NCBI RefSeq assembly: GCF_032163505.1
Contig: NZ_CP134147.1
Coordinates: 276,501-340,500, forward strand
Direction of reading: 5' to 3'
DNA from: Streptococcus parasanguinis
GTDB lineage: Bacteria > Bacillota > Bacilli > Lactobacillales > Streptococcaceae
Length of the DNA: 64,000 nucleotides
Shown here piece by piece: positions 1-8,053 of this stretch. Under the pieces are notes generated by a model. The model was not told where the DNA came from. It made no database searches and was given only the letters and a program-made list of their open reading frames with translations. The translations under genes and the position numbers were made by a program. The stretch's first letter is position 1, and each line of letters begins with the position of its first letter.

Positions 1-315
1 GTGGATAAGGGCCAGCTAGAAGCAGCGCAAGCCATTGGTTTGACTAATCGCCAAGCCTACATCCGCATTGTTTTTCCACAAGCCTTGCGTTCAGCCCTTC
101 CCAATTTGTGTAACTTGGTTATCAACTTGGTCAAAGGAACCTCCCTTGTCTTTGTCATGACCATCAAGGATATCACCGCCATTGCCAAGGTCGAAGCCTC
201 TTATGGCTATCAATATTTTGAATCCTATCTAGTGATTTTTATTCTTTATATTGTCATTTGTGGGGTGATTCAATGGGGATTCAATCGCTTAGAAAAACGC
301 CTGACACTCGCATAG
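1..315 (+). CDS. Amino-acid ABC transporter permease, C-terminal fragment
   Basis: This is the last 104 residues of a membrane permease of the polar amino-acid (His/Glu/Gln/opine) ABC importer family; the gene begins before the window, so the GTG at base 1 need not be its start. It opens with the EAA-type loop ([20 protein letters not shown]), the segment that contacts the ATPase, followed by hydrophobic stretches around residues 35-55 and 70-92. It lies 19 bases upstream of the ATPase gene, so the two form an operon. The substrate is not clear from this piece; cystine or glutamine-type systems are the usual candidates. No binding protein is in the window. Confidence 0.9.
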   Translation: MDKGQLEAAQAIGLTNRQAYIRIVFPQALRSALPNLCNLVINLVKGTSLVFVMTIKDITAIAKVEASYGYQYFESYLVIFILYIVICGVIQWGFNRLEKRLTLA

Positions 316-334
316 AAGAAGGAGAAATGAAAAG

Positions 335-1099
335 ATGTTAGAAGTAGAACACGTATCGAAAAAATTTAAGGACCACCAGGTCCTGGTAGATGTCAATCTC
401 AAGGTCAACCAAGGGGATGTCGTCGTTATTTTGGGTCCATCTGGATCAGGAAAAACAACCTTCCTTCGCTGCCTTAACCACTTGGAAAAGGCAGATACAG
501 GGCACCTCACCCTAGGTGGAAAAGAGTACGACCTCTCAAAACTCAGCAAAAAAGAGATTCTAGAAATCCGCCAAAAGACAGCCTTTGTCTTCCAGCATTA
601 TAATCTCTTTGCCAACAAAACAGCGCTTGAAAATATCTTAGAAGGACTGGTTGTAGCTCGTAAGATTCCAAAAGAAGAAGCCATCCAACGGGCAGAATCA
701 GCCCTTGAAAAAGTTGGTCTTCTTGCTTATAAGGATTACTATCCTTCTCAATTGTCAGGTGGCCAGCAGCAACGGATCGGAATCGCGCGTGCCATCGCAG
801 TGAAACCAGACGTGATCTTGCTGGACGAGCCGACTTCAGCGCTAGACCCAGAGTTGGTCGGTGACGTCTTAGATGTCATGAAGCAATTGGCCCAAGAAGG
901 AGTGACCATGGTTGTCGTAACCCATGAGATGGGCTTTGCGCGTGATGTGGCCAACCACGTCATCTTTATGGATGGCGGACACATCATCGAAGAAAACGAA
1001 CCCCATGAATTCTTCAACAGTCCAAAAGAAGAGCGAACCAAACAATTCCTTTCACGGATTTTATCCGACGCCACTTATAGCGTTGAATACATGATTTAA
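335..1099 (+). CDS. Amino-acid ABC transporter ATP-binding protein
   Basis: A cytoplasmic ATPase that powers polar amino-acid import. It has a complete nucleotide-binding domain: Walker [10 protein letters not shown] at about residues 34-42, the Q-loop in VFQHYNLF, signature LSGGQQQR near residue 140, Walker B VILLDEPT near 160, and the switch histidine in VVTHEMGF. At 254 residues it is of normal length for the GlnQ/TcyN group. An RBS (GAAGGAGAA) precedes the ATG. It follows the permease closely and ends at a strong terminator, so it is the last gene of the operon. The family is certain; the transported amino acid is not. Confidence 0.95.
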   Translation: MLEVEHVSKKFKDHQVLVDVNLKVNQGDVVVILGPSGSGKTTFLRCLNHLEKADTGHLTLGGKEYDLSKLSKKEILEIRQKTAFVFQHYNLFANKTALENILEGLVVARKIPKEEAIQRAESALEKVGLLAYKDYYPSQLSGGQQQRIGIARAIAVKPDVILLDEPTSALDPELVGDVLDVMKQLAQEGVTMVVVTHEMGFARDVANHVIFMDGGHIIEENEPHEFFNSPKEERTKQFLSRILSDATYSVEYMI

Positions 1100-1105
1100 C
1101 AGGAG

Positions 1106-1131
1106 ACACACCCAGTAAGGGTGTGTTTTTT
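1106..1131 (+). terminator. Rho-independent terminator after the ABC operon
   Basis: An 8-bp perfect stem (ACACACCC/GGGTGTGT) with a 5-nt loop is followed by a T run, 7 bases after the ATPase stop codon. Confidence 0.9.
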
Positions 1132-1206
1132 AGGATCTGGAAAAAATTTTTAAAAATTGGGTCATTTTTTAAAAATCATTACGAATAATATAAGTGAGAG
1201 GGAAAT

Positions 1207-1605
1207 ATGACTGATAAAAAACAACGATTTGTACTACTATTCTTACTGACTTTGTTTCTAGGAGGTTGCAGTCTTTTTACGGATAAAGCTGCTGAGAGAA
1301 GGGAAATGATTCAGATTGCAGAAAGCACGAAAATGGAGCGAGCGATAAAACACTTGTTAATCAGTATCGATCCTAAAGCTTTCACTTCAGAAGGAGTCAT
1401 TCACTCCTATACCCTGATAAAAGGTGAATTGGAATACAATCCAATGGGAGGGATGAATGTCTATCTTGTGATCAATGGCGATAAAAAGTTAACGATCGAT
1501 ACGACTGTTCAAATGGAAGATTCAGGACAGTTCGGAGCAGGTAGTTACGGTATTTCAGCAAAATTAGATGATCTGTTAAGTAAAGCAGAAGAGACTGGAA
1601 AATAG
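1207..1605 (+). CDS. DUF1310-like lipoprotein, candidate TilA-type immunity (copy 1)
   Basis: A 132-residue predicted lipoprotein. The signal peptide ends in the lipobox LGGC with Cys21 as the lipidation site, so it should sit on the outer face of the membrane. The mature part is one small domain sharing the blocks EMIQIAES, DPKA and YNPMGG with the next gene; this looks like the streptococcal DUF1310 family. Family knowledge gives no enzymatic role. In S. aureus, lipoproteins encoded beside the type VII lipase TslA (TilA) protect cells from it. Because this pair lies directly upstream of a TslA-like lipase, an immunity role is my inference. The RBS is GAGAGGGAA. The alternative is an unrelated lipoprotein. 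Confidence 0.75.
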   Translation: MTDKKQRFVLLFLLTLFLGGCSLFTDKAAERREMIQIAESTKMERAIKHLLISIDPKAFTSEGVIHSYTLIKGELEYNPMGGMNVYLVINGDKKLTIDTTVQMEDSGQFGAGSYGISAKLDDLLSKAEETGK

Positions 1606-1791
1606 ACTCAATTAGGTAAATACCCCTAATATAGGTAAATAGAAACATTTCTGTATCAAAACCAATATGTTACATTAATAGCTAGTGCTTGTAACGATTT
1701 GGCAACATTTTTTAACAAAAGTAACATTTCAGGTATGAATAGAATTTTGTATAATAAATTCTAAGAAACCTGAAGAAAGAATGGGAAGAAG
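1606..1791 (+). promoter_or_regulatory. Promoter of the lipase module with GTTACA/TGTAAC half-sites
   Basis: This 186-bp AT-rich gap separates the two lipoprotein genes. A TATAAT -10 lies at 1750-1755 with no good -35. Upstream are repeated half-sites: TGTTAC 1668-1673, TGTAAC 1690-1695 (22 bp apart, two helical turns) and GTAACA 1721-1726. The half-sites resemble the WalR/VicR-type box upstream of esxA in this window. A good -10 without a -35, with half-sites just upstream, suggests an activated promoter; that is inference. Confidence 0.5.
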
Positions 1792-2178
1792 ATGAAAAAA
1801 AGTAAATTTATTGTATTAGTTATGATACTATTTGGTTTAAGTTTGGGAGGTTGTAGCTTTTTTAATGGACAATCTGCCAAGAAACAAGAAATGATTCAAA
1901 TCGCAGAGAGTAAGAAGATGAAAGTGGCGATTGAAAATATGTTGAAAAAATTAGATCCTAAAGCTCTTACTCCAGAAGGAAAAATAAAATCATATAAAAT
2001 CTCTAAAGATGATTTAGATTATAATCCGATGGGAGGGCTATTAGTAAAAATAGTTATAAATAATGATGAAAAATTAGTTTTAAGCACAACTATACAAGAG
2101 GACGCTACAACAGGGAAATATGAAGAGACCTATTTTGGGGAAACAGAGGAGTTAAGTGATTTATTAGATAAGGAGTGA
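1792..2178 (+). CDS. DUF1310-like lipoprotein, candidate TilA-type immunity (copy 2)
   Basis: A 128-residue paralogue of the preceding lipoprotein, with a signal peptide, lipobox LGGC and Cys21 in the same place. It keeps EMIQIAES, LDPKALTPEGK and YNPMGG but diverges at the C-terminus, consistent with duplication and drift. Its stop codon is only a few bases before the lipase start, so the two are co-transcribed from the promoter at about 1750. Antitoxin and toxin genes are often coupled this way. By analogy with TilA beside TslA in S. aureus it could neutralise the lipase at the cell surface. This is inferred from position and architecture, not from a recognised active residue. Confidence 0.78.
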   Translation: MKKSKFIVLVMILFGLSLGGCSFFNGQSAKKQEMIQIAESKKMKVAIENMLKKLDPKALTPEGKIKSYKISKDDLDYNPMGGLLVKIVINNDEKLVLSTTIQEDATTGKYEETYFGETEELSDLLDKE

Positions 2179-2180
2179 TA

Positions 2181-3782
2181 ATGGCTAATAATTTAAATTT
2201 CAATGATCAACAAAATGTTAAAGCTGCTCTACTTGAATACGAAAAAGATGTCAAAATAAATGGAAAGTTTAAAATTGGGACGAAGAAAGACGAATACATT
2301 GGTAATGTTGCCCATATTTATGATAACGTAAATGACAATGAGGAGCAGGTCTTCGTTCTTACTAATAATGGCCAAGGCGCGCAACAAAATGCAGTCCCCT
2401 ATACTGCTTCTGATGAAGCGCGTGCCCAAATCCATGACGTGACTGTCTTGATGAAGGGATCTGAAACTGAAATAAGTACACAAAAATTACTCCATGATAC
2501 ATATACGGATTGGGTAAAGACAGATTTGCCAGCAGCTTCCAATATTTTGAACCCTGGTGGTGCAAGCGAGTATGCAACAGAATATGCGAAGAATTATGCG
2601 CGAGATAAGGCTAAAGATGGTTTTAACAATGCTGTAGAAGCTTTTGAAGATGCAATTATTCCTACATCTGTTAATCTTCCACCGGAGGCCACTCCCTTAG
2701 GTAGGTTCATACAAAAAGCGATGGACAATCCTGTCAGCAATTTCATACAGGAAAAAGCATCAGATGCGGTCGGCTTTTTTGCAGAAAGAACAGCCGAAGA
2801 ACAGGTTAAATTTCCTGCTTTAATGGGAGCTGCTTTTTTAAAAAAATACAATGATGAAAACGGTAATTTCCCGCCTCCGCAGTTTAAAGATGCTGCAGCT
2901 CATTTGAAAGAGGTGATCCGAAAATACCCTAATGCCAAGATCGATCTATACGGTCACTCTCTGGGGTCTATGAATATTCAGTATGCGCTTGCCTGTTTGA
3001 CGGAAGAGGAAGCTTCTCATATTGGGACCGTCCATCTATACAATGGCCCTAATGCCTATTCCATCTTAACACCCGAGCAAAAAGCGCGCATAGATTCGCT
3101 GAAGTACAAAATCTATAACCACATTGACCATAAAGATTTGGTTAGCTTGGGCTATCAGGATTCTGGAAGCAAGGAATCCAGTGGGATTGTCAAGCACCTC
3201 AAAACTAAGAATTTGAAAAATACTGGCCTGCAGCACATGATGCATGGTTATATCTATGATAAGGATGGGAATTTGGTTCTTGAAAAGGGAACGGAAGCCA
3301 TCACTCGCAAGGAAATCATTGAAGAGCGGATGAAGGTTTACTATCGCTTAAAGGATAAATTGCAAAAAACAGGTGGTGGACTGAGCTCAAGTGAACGGAT
3401 CTATTTGGATGCTTTGCAGGCGCGCTTGGCTTCTGATGAGCTGATTCGAGTAGTGGATGAAGGGCTGGAGCAAGCTCAGAAATCTAAGGTACAACTGGAT
3501 ACAGATTTAGAAGCTTTGGAGAAAGTATTACAGACCGTTCCGAAAGGCTTCATTCTCAATCTTGCGGAAGTAGAAGAGGCTTATGCACAGGCTGGTGCAA
3601 CAAGGCAAACAGTTGTCACTGAAGTAAGAGAAAGGTTCGACAACCGTTTGGCTGCATATCAGTCCTTATCGAATGAATTCCATACATTAAACGAGCAAGT
3701 GAATGCAGGAATTGAGCTCTTAAAAGCAAAAGATCAAGAAATAGCAGGAGAAATGAACCAGTGGGAACAACTAGCTTATTAA
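2181..3782 (+). CDS. TslA-like type VII lipase toxin candidate (reverse-domain architecture)
   Basis: A 533-residue protein with no signal peptide. Residues about 1-380 contain an alpha/beta-hydrolase lipase domain: nucleophile elbow GHSLGS with Ser260, a probable acid in DHKDLVSLG (Asp319, or Asp316), and a probable His in HMMHGY (His352 or His355). From about residue 385 the protein is long charged helices of the LXG/WXG type. Ordinary LXG toxins carry the helical targeting part at the N-terminus; here it is at the C-terminus, as in the S. aureus phospholipase TslA. I chose ATG 2181 because AGGAG lies at 2171-2175; a GTG at 2175 lies inside that site. Paired lipoproteins precede it and two small helical genes follow, the same order of parts as tilA-tslA-tlaA/B. 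An intracellular lipase is the alternative. Confidence 0.8.
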   Translation: MANNLNFNDQQNVKAALLEYEKDVKINGKFKIGTKKDEYIGNVAHIYDNVNDNEEQVFVLTNNGQGAQQNAVPYTASDEARAQIHDVTVLMKGSETEISTQKLLHDTYTDWVKTDLPAASNILNPGGASEYATEYAKNYARDKAKDGFNNAVEAFEDAIIPTSVNLPPEATPLGRFIQKAMDNPVSNFIQEKASDAVGFFAERTAEEQVKFPALMGAAFLKKYNDENGNFPPPQFKDAAAHLKEVIRKYPNAKIDLYGHSLGSMNIQYALACLTEEEASHIGTVHLYNGPNAYSILTPEQKARIDSLKYKIYNHIDHKDLVSLGYQDSGSKESSGIVKHLKTKNLKNTGLQHMMHGYIYDKDGNLVLEKGTEAITRKEIIEERMKVYYRLKDKLQKTGGGLSSSERIYLDALQARLASDELIRVVDEGLEQAQKSKVQLDTDLEALEKVLQTVPKGFILNLAEVEEAYAQAGATRQTVVTEVRERFDNRLAAYQSLSNEFHTLNEQVNAGIELLKAKDQEIAGEMNQWEQLAY

Positions 3783-4141
3783 TTTCATCTACTTTTTCGA
3801 AAAAGGAAAAGAAACTGGATCACTTGGAAAGAGAGTTTCAAAAAGCGCGCTTGGAGCTAGATGAAAAGCGTTGTCTAGTGGAAAGAAAACAGCAGCTCTT
3901 CACCCAGATGCTGGAAGAAGAGTATGCGATGGCAGCTTCCTTCTTACAAGAGCAGGAAGTTGATAACAGTTGTGGATGGGAGTCCCTCCATCGCTGTATA
4001 GAAGAGTATGATCTCGAAGCTAGAGAAGCTGCACAAGTAGCCTTAAAACAGATCGAAATCGAGGAAGAAAATTTATGGCAATCCTACAGGAAAGATAGAC
4101 GTCAACTGGAAGAGGAGTTTGAACAAGATAAAGTTTCATAG
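3761..4141 (+). CDS. Charged coiled-coil partner of the lipase (TlaA/TlaB-like by position)
   Basis: A 126-residue, very charged, almost wholly helical protein without signal or membrane segment; GluLysArg-rich heptad-like stretches span residues 12-60 and 85-124. It starts at GTG 3761, inside the last 22 bases of the lipase gene, with AGGAG at 3746-3750, so translation is probably coupled. In type VIIb systems, LXG-type substrates are accompanied by two small helical proteins that bind the targeting helices. In S. aureus TslA these are TlaA and TlaB, and they bind the C-terminal region. I assign that role by position and secondary structure only; I do not recognise the sequence family with confidence (Lap2/DUF3958-like is possible). 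Confidence 0.7.
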   Translation: MGTTSLLISSTFSKKEKKLDHLEREFQKARLELDEKRCLVERKQQLFTQMLEEEYAMAASFLQEQEVDNSCGWESLHRCIEEYDLEAREAAQVALKQIEIEEENLWQSYRKDRRQLEEEFEQDKVS

Positions 4142-4159
4142 TATAGAAGAGGAGGAAGT

Positions 4160-4459
4160 ATGGGTGATAGTCCAGTCAAAGATTTCTTTGATTTAGATAT
4201 GAAAGATAAGATGAAGATCATCGAAAGCCGAAAGAAACTTGAAAAAGATTTAATCCGGGTTGTCTATGCGCCCGTTTTATTGACCTGCAAGGCAGGAGTT
4301 GAGAAACGTTACAATGATGGCTTGACTGCGATTGCAACAGTAGCCGAAGAAGACGTCCAGGTCGTTGGAAAGCAACTGGATCAGTCCATGGTGGGTCAAT
4401 TTGCTAAAAATGTACAGACGGTTATTCAAGAAAAAGCTGGTAAATTTAAATCTATCTAG
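4160..4459 (+). CDS. Small helical partner protein of the lipase module
   Basis: A 99-residue predicted helical protein, 18 bases after the previous gene, with RBS AGAGGAGGAAG. It has no signal peptide and no WXG motif. Its size fits the WXG100-like/Lap class of accessory proteins for type VII substrates. As the last gene before a strong terminator it closes the lipase operon. The likely job is to form, with the preceding protein and the lipase C-terminus, the helical bundle recognised by the EssC motor. This is inferred from the TslA-TlaA-TlaB complex; the sequence itself gives no catalytic or binding motif. Confidence 0.68.
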   Translation: MGDSPVKDFFDLDMKDKMKIIESRKKLEKDLIRVVYAPVLLTCKAGVEKRYNDGLTAIATVAEEDVQVVGKQLDQSMVGQFAKNVQTVIQEKAGKFKSI

Positions 4460-4483
4460 CCAAGAACTTCTATTTAAATATGG

Positions 4484-4509
4484 AATCTGGAGTGACTCCA
4501 GATTTTTTT
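4484..4509 (+). terminator. Terminator closing the lipase module
   Basis: A 9-bp perfect stem (AATCTGGAG/CTCCAGATT) with a TGA loop is followed by a T run, 25 bases after the last gene of the module. Confidence 0.92.
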
Positions 4510-4539
4510 AATAAATTTAAAAAATTATGTAAAAAAGTG

Positions 4540-4568
4540 TTGACAAAGAATTCAGTCTGCGCTATAAT
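4540..4568 (+). promoter_or_regulatory. Consensus promoter of the clpL leader
   Basis: TTGACA at 4540-4545 and TATAAT at 4563-4568 are separated by exactly 17 bp, a perfect sigma-A promoter. Transcription would start near 4575, leaving a leader of about 240 nt before clpL. I searched by eye for the CtsR direct repeat (GGTCAAA type) and did not find it. Confidence 0.88.
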
Positions 4569-4641
4569 AATTTATGTAAACAAAAAGAGGTTGAAAAAGC
4601 CTACTGGTTTACAAGATCAATAGTGGAAAGGAGATGGTGAT

Positions 4642-4698
4642 ATGCTATTTCCAGAATTAAGACAACTAATTGATAAAAGGAAAAATAGAAACTGTTAG
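4642..4698 (+). CDS. 18-codon leader peptide upstream of clpL
   Basis: A very short reading frame, MLFPELRQLIDKRKNRNC, preceded by one of the best ribosome binding sites in the window (AAAGGAGATGGTGAT). It lies inside the clpL leader and ends at the foot of a small hairpin (4696-4710). The composition is basic (KRKNRNC at the end). Its position between a strong promoter and repeated hairpins suggests a regulatory uORF controlling clpL by translation-dependent folding. Alternatively it could encode a small functional peptide. Translation is well supported by the RBS; function is unknown. Confidence 0.55.
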   Translation: MLFPELRQLIDKRKNRNC

Positions 4699-4800
4699 CC
4701 TGTAGGGCTATTATTAAATAAATGAATTAAAATTATGTAAACAATCAAACAGCAGCCAATTGGTCTGCTAATTTTCAAGAATGAATTAAAATTATGTAAA
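4696..4800 (+). repeat. Leader hairpins and 20-bp direct repeat before clpL
   Basis: Two identical 20-base direct repeats (ATGAATTAAAATTATGTAAA) lie at 4722-4741 and 4781-4800. Two hairpins are interleaved: TAGCC/GGCTA at 4696-4710 and AGCAGCC/GGTCTGCT at 4751-4769. The core ATTATGTAAA or TTTATGTAAA also occurs near 4525 and 4571, giving four copies around the promoter and leader, each containing the minimal start-stop ATGTAA. Confidence 0.7.
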
Positions 4801-4815
4801 TTAGAGGTATACAAT

Positions 4816-6945
4816 ATGAACAACAACTTTAACAATATGGATGATCTTTTCAATCAACTAATGGGAAACATGGGTGGTTTTCGTTCTGAAAGCCGTCGCT
4901 ACATGATCAACGGTCGTGAAGTGACACCAGAAGAATTCGCTATTTACCGCCAAACTGGTCAACTTCCAAATGAAGGAAGTGAGCAAGTGCAACACCATCA
5001 AGGTAAAGGAATGAAACAAGATGGGATCCTTGCAAAACTTGGTCGTAACTTGACCGAAGAAGCTCGTGAAGGAAAATTGGATCCGGTCATCGGACGTAAT
5101 AAAGAAATTCAAGAAACTGCTGAAATCTTGTCTCGTCGTACCAAGAACAACCCTGTCCTTGTAGGGGATGCCGGTGTTGGTAAAACAGCAGTTGTAGAAG
5201 GTTTGGCACAAGCTATTGTGAACGGGGATGTTCCAGCGGCTATCAAAAACAAAGAAATCATCTCGATTGATATTTCTGGTCTAGAAGCTGGTACGCAATA
5301 CCGTGGTAGCTTTGAAGAAAATATTCAAAATCTGATCCAAGAAGTCAAAGCTATGGGAAATGTTATTCTCTTCTTTGATGAAATCCATCAAATCCTTGGT
5401 GCAGGTAGCACAGGTGATGGTCAAGGCTCTAAAGGTCTTGCGGATATCATCAAACCTGCTCTTTCACGTGGGGAATTGACAGTCATTGGGGCAACTACTC
5501 AAGATGAATACCGTAACACCATCTTGAAGAATGCAGCTCTTGCTCGTCGTTTCAACGAAGTGAAAGTCAATGCTCCATCAGCTGAAGATACTTTCAAGAT
5601 TCTCCAAGGGATCCGTGATCTTTATGAAAAACACCACAATGTCATCTTGCCAGATGAAGTTTTGAAAGCAGCGGTTGATTATTCGATCCAATACATTCCA
5701 CAACGTAGCTTGCCTGATAAGGCCATTGACTTGGTCGATGTGACAGCTGCTCACTTGGCAGCCCAACATCCAGTAACAGATGTCCATGCTGTGGAACATG
5801 AAATTGAAGAAGAAAAAGCTAAACAAGAAGCTGCAGCTGCTAAAGAAGATTACGAAGCAGCTCTTAATGCAAAAGTTCGTATCGAAGAACTTGAAAAGAA
5901 AATTGAAAACCATACGGAAGACCATAAAGTAACAGCAACAATCAACGATGTGGCCGAATCTGTAGAACGGATGACGGGTATTCCAGTGTCACAAATGGGT
6001 GCAACTGATATCGAACGTTTGAAAGATATGGGTCACCGTTTGCAAACCAAGGTTATCGGTCAAGATAAAGCCGTTGAAGCAGTGGCACGTGCTATCCGTC
6101 GGAACCGTGCAGGATTTGACGAAGGTAACCGCCCAATCGGTAGCTTCCTCTTTGTAGGTCCTACTGGTGTTGGTAAGACTGAGTTGGCTAAACAATTGGC
6201 TCTTGATATGTTCGGAACCAAAGATGCGATCATCCGTTTGGACATGTCAGAATATAGCGACCGCACAGCCGTTTCTAAATTGATTGGTACAACTGCTGGT
6301 TATGTTGGTTACGATGACAATAGCAATACTTTGACAGAACGTGTTCGCCGTAACCCTTACTCAATCGTCCTTCTCGATGAAATTGAAAAGGCTGACCCTC
6401 AAGTGATCACACTTCTTCTCCAAGTTTTGGATGATGGTCGTTTGACTGATGGTCAAGGGAACACTGTAAACTTCAAGAACACTGTGATTATCGCCACTTC
6501 AAACGCTGGCTTTGGTTACGAAGCCAACTTGACAGAAGATGCGGATAAACCAGAACTCATGGATCGTTTGAAACCTTACTTCCGTCCAGAATTCTTGAAC
6601 CGTTTCAACGCTGTCATTGAATTCTCACACTTGAGCAAGGAAGACCTTTCTAAGATTGTTGATTTGATGTTGGTAGATGTCAATAAGACCCTTTCTAAGA
6701 AAGAAATCGACTTGGCAGTGAGCGATGCAGCCAAAGAATATATGACTGAAGAAGGTTATGATGAAGTGATGGGAGTTCGTCCACTCCGTCGGGTAGTTGA
6801 ACAACAAATCCGTGACAAAGTCACAGACTTCCACTTGGATAACTTGGATGCTAAACATCTTGAAGCAGACATGGAAGATGGTGTCCTTGTGATTAGAGAA
6901 AAAGACACAAAGAAGGAAGAAAACACTGATAAACAAGCAGACTAA
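4816..6945 (+). CDS. clpL: ATP-dependent chaperone ClpL
   Basis: A 709-residue HSP100/Clp ATPase of the ClpL type, a stand-alone disaggregase typical of streptococci, lactobacilli and staphylococci. The start [15 protein letters not shown] and the absence of a full ClpN domain are characteristic. The first AAA module has Walker [10 protein letters not shown] (about residues 117-125) and Walker [10 protein letters not shown] short coiled-coil middle region lies around residues 330-380. The second AAA module has GPTGVGKTE (about 448-456) and [10 protein letters not shown]. It lacks a clear ClpP-docking loop, as expected for ClpL. It is transcribed alone from a consensus promoter through a long structured leader and ends at a terminator. 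Confidence 0.96.
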   Translation: MNNNFNNMDDLFNQLMGNMGGFRSESRRYMINGREVTPEEFAIYRQTGQLPNEGSEQVQHHQGKGMKQDGILAKLGRNLTEEAREGKLDPVIGRNKEIQETAEILSRRTKNNPVLVGDAGVGKTAVVEGLAQAIVNGDVPAAIKNKEIISIDISGLEAGTQYRGSFEENIQNLIQEVKAMGNVILFFDEIHQILGAGSTGDGQGSKGLADIIKPALSRGELTVIGATTQDEYRNTILKNAALARRFNEVKVNAPSAEDTFKILQGIRDLYEKHHNVILPDEVLKAAVDYSIQYIPQRSLPDKAIDLVDVTAAHLAAQHPVTDVHAVEHEIEEEKAKQEAAAAKEDYEAALNAKVRIEELEKKIENHTEDHKVTATINDVAESVERMTGIPVSQMGATDIERLKDMGHRLQTKVIGQDKAVEAVARAIRRNRAGFDEGNRPIGSFLFVGPTGVGKTELAKQLALDMFGTKDAIIRLDMSEYSDRTAVSKLIGTTAGYVGYDDNSNTLTERVRRNPYSIVLLDEIEKADPQVITLLLQVLDDGRLTDGQGNTVNFKNTVIIATSNAGFGYEANLTEDADKPELMDRLKPYFRPEFLNRFNAVIEFSHLSKEDLSKIVDLMLVDVNKTLSKKEIDLAVSDAAKEYMTEEGYDEVMGVRPLRRVVEQQIRDKVTDFHLDNLDAKHLEADMEDGVLVIREKDTKKEENTDKQAD

Positions 6946-6962
6946 GGCGAATTAGTTTGTGA

Positions 6963-7001
6963 AAAATAGAGGCTGCTATCATATAGCAGTCTTTATTTTT
7001 T
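6963..7001 (+). terminator. Terminator after clpL
   Basis: A long stem of about 17 bp with two G-U pairs (core GCTGCTAT/ATAGCAGT, CAT loop) runs into a T-rich stretch. The following 7002-7170 is AT-rich with no gene visible; it should hold the promoter of the HTH gene. Confidence 0.85.
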
Positions 7002-7170
7002 CTTCCCACCTGGGGGAAATTATTCGCCGTATAAGGCCAAAATCCTCCTATTTGGGGTGGAAAAACATCAATAATTAGTGAAATTAATCCAATTTGAGCA
7101 AAATTATTAATAAATAAAGAAAATAAGTATATAATCTATACAAGAATAAAATTTGAGGAATGGAAGTAAG

Positions 7171-7416
7171 ATGAGCAATACAATTGATATCTACTCAACT
7201 CCCGAATACAGAAAAGTGGAAGCCGTTGTTCAACTGATGGTTGACGGTCGCTTGACGAGCTATCGTGTCGCAACTGAAACAAACATCAGCAAAATGAGCT
7301 TGGCGACTTTGACGAAGGGAACGAGTAAAATCAAAAATATTACCTATCAAACGGCTTTGGCCTTGATTGATTGGTATGATGAGAATCATGAAAAGTATGG
7401 CATTACGATTGACTAG
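7171..7416 (+). CDS. Small helix-turn-helix protein
   Basis: An 81-residue protein with a Cro/phage-repressor-like helix-turn-helix: residues about 27-50 (LTSYRVATETNISKMSLATL) form the recognition unit, followed by a helix with NITYQTALALIDWYDEN. I chose ATG 7171; an upstream ATG at 7153 would put the purine-rich GAGGAATGGAAG inside the gene. It stands alone between two terminators. The target is unknown; similar short proteins are common in streptococcal chromosomes and phage remnants, but there is no other phage gene here. Confidence 0.7.
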   Translation: MSNTIDIYSTPEYRKVEAVVQLMVDGRLTSYRVATETNISKMSLATLTKGTSKIKNITYQTALALIDWYDENHEKYGITID

Positions 7417-7424
7417 TCAGTAGC

Positions 7425-7446
7425 CCACTTTTCGTGGTTTTTTTCT
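7425..7446 (+). terminator. Terminator after the HTH gene
   Basis: A short CCAC/GTGG stem with a TTTTC loop followed by a long T run, 9 bases after the stop codon. Confidence 0.65.
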
Positions 7447-7512
7447 TTTTCAGCAAAACTTGCCTCCTCTCTGAGACTGGAGTCTGATTTTACTTGAAGA
7501 GGATGGGAAAAC

Positions 7513-7541
7513 TTGAAAAGACGGGCGAAATTTGATATAGT
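7513..7541 (+). promoter_or_regulatory. Promoter of yajC
   Basis: TTGAAA (7513-7518), a 17-bp spacer, then TATAGT (7536-7541); 31 bases upstream of the yajC start codon, whose RBS is AAAGGAGAAAC. Confidence 0.7.
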
Positions 7542-7572
7542 ATAGCATATATGAAAATTAAAGGAGAAACAT

Positions 7573-7899
7573 ATGCAAGGCGGAAGTTTGCTAATTATGC
7601 TCGTTCTTATGGTCGGTTTGATGTACTTCATGAGCCGTAGCCAAAAGAAACAGTACCAAAAACGGATGGAAAGTTTGAATAAACTTCAAAAAGGAAATGA
7701 AGTCATCACGATTGGTGGCTTGTACGGAACCATCGATGAAGTCGATACAGACCGCAAGACCGTTGTCTTGGATGTTGATGGTGTCTACCTGACCTTTGAA
7801 TTGGGAGCGATCAAAACAGTTCTTCCTGTATCAGAAGGAATCTCAGCTACTGCGACAGAAGGTGCTAGCTCAGATGCTGATTCAGCCATCGAAGAATAA
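7573..7899 (+). CDS. yajC: Preprotein translocase subunit YajC
   Basis: A 108-residue single-span membrane protein, an accessory of the SecYEG translocon. It has an N-terminal hydrophobic helix (about residues 5-19, LLIMLVLMVGLMYFM), then the YajC block SRSQKKQYQKRM and the conserved beta region NEVITIGGLYGTIDEVD. The Ala/Ser-rich acidic tail is variable in the family. It has its own promoter and terminator, followed by the uppS-cdsA-rseP-proS cluster that accompanies it in many streptococci. Confidence 0.93.
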   Translation: MQGGSLLIMLVLMVGLMYFMSRSQKKQYQKRMESLNKLQKGNEVITIGGLYGTIDEVDTDRKTVVLDVDGVYLTFELGAIKTVLPVSEGISATATEGASSDADSAIEE

Positions 7900-7909
7900 T
7901 CATCAAAGA

Positions 7910-7930
7910 AGAGGCAAGGGCCTCTTTTTT
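7910..7930 (+). terminator. Terminator after yajC
   Basis: An AGAGGC/GCCTCT stem with an AAGG loop followed by a T run, 11 bases after the yajC stop codon. Confidence 0.88.
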
Positions 7931-8015
7931 GGTGGGCAAATAGGACGATGTGATGAAGGAAAGTCCTGCTGGTTCAAAAAAGAGGCCAGAGTCCCTATTT
8001 TATGGGGATTTATGG

Positions 8016-8021
8016 TATAAT
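8016..8021 (+). promoter_or_regulatory. Extended -10 promoter of the uppS operon
   Basis: TGGTATAAT, an extended -10 element, lies 33 bases before the uppS start codon. No convincing -35 is visible at the expected distance. Confidence 0.6.
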
Positions 8022-8053
8022 GAAGCGATAAATATTGAAATAGGTAGAAAAAC

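Noticed and set aside
4510..4815. CtsR operator before clpL
   Set aside because: No GGTCAAA-type direct repeat found by eye, although clpL is often under CtsR.
7171..7416. Prophage remnant around the small HTH gene
   Set aside because: No integrase, attachment repeats or other phage genes; the flanks are ordinary chromosome.
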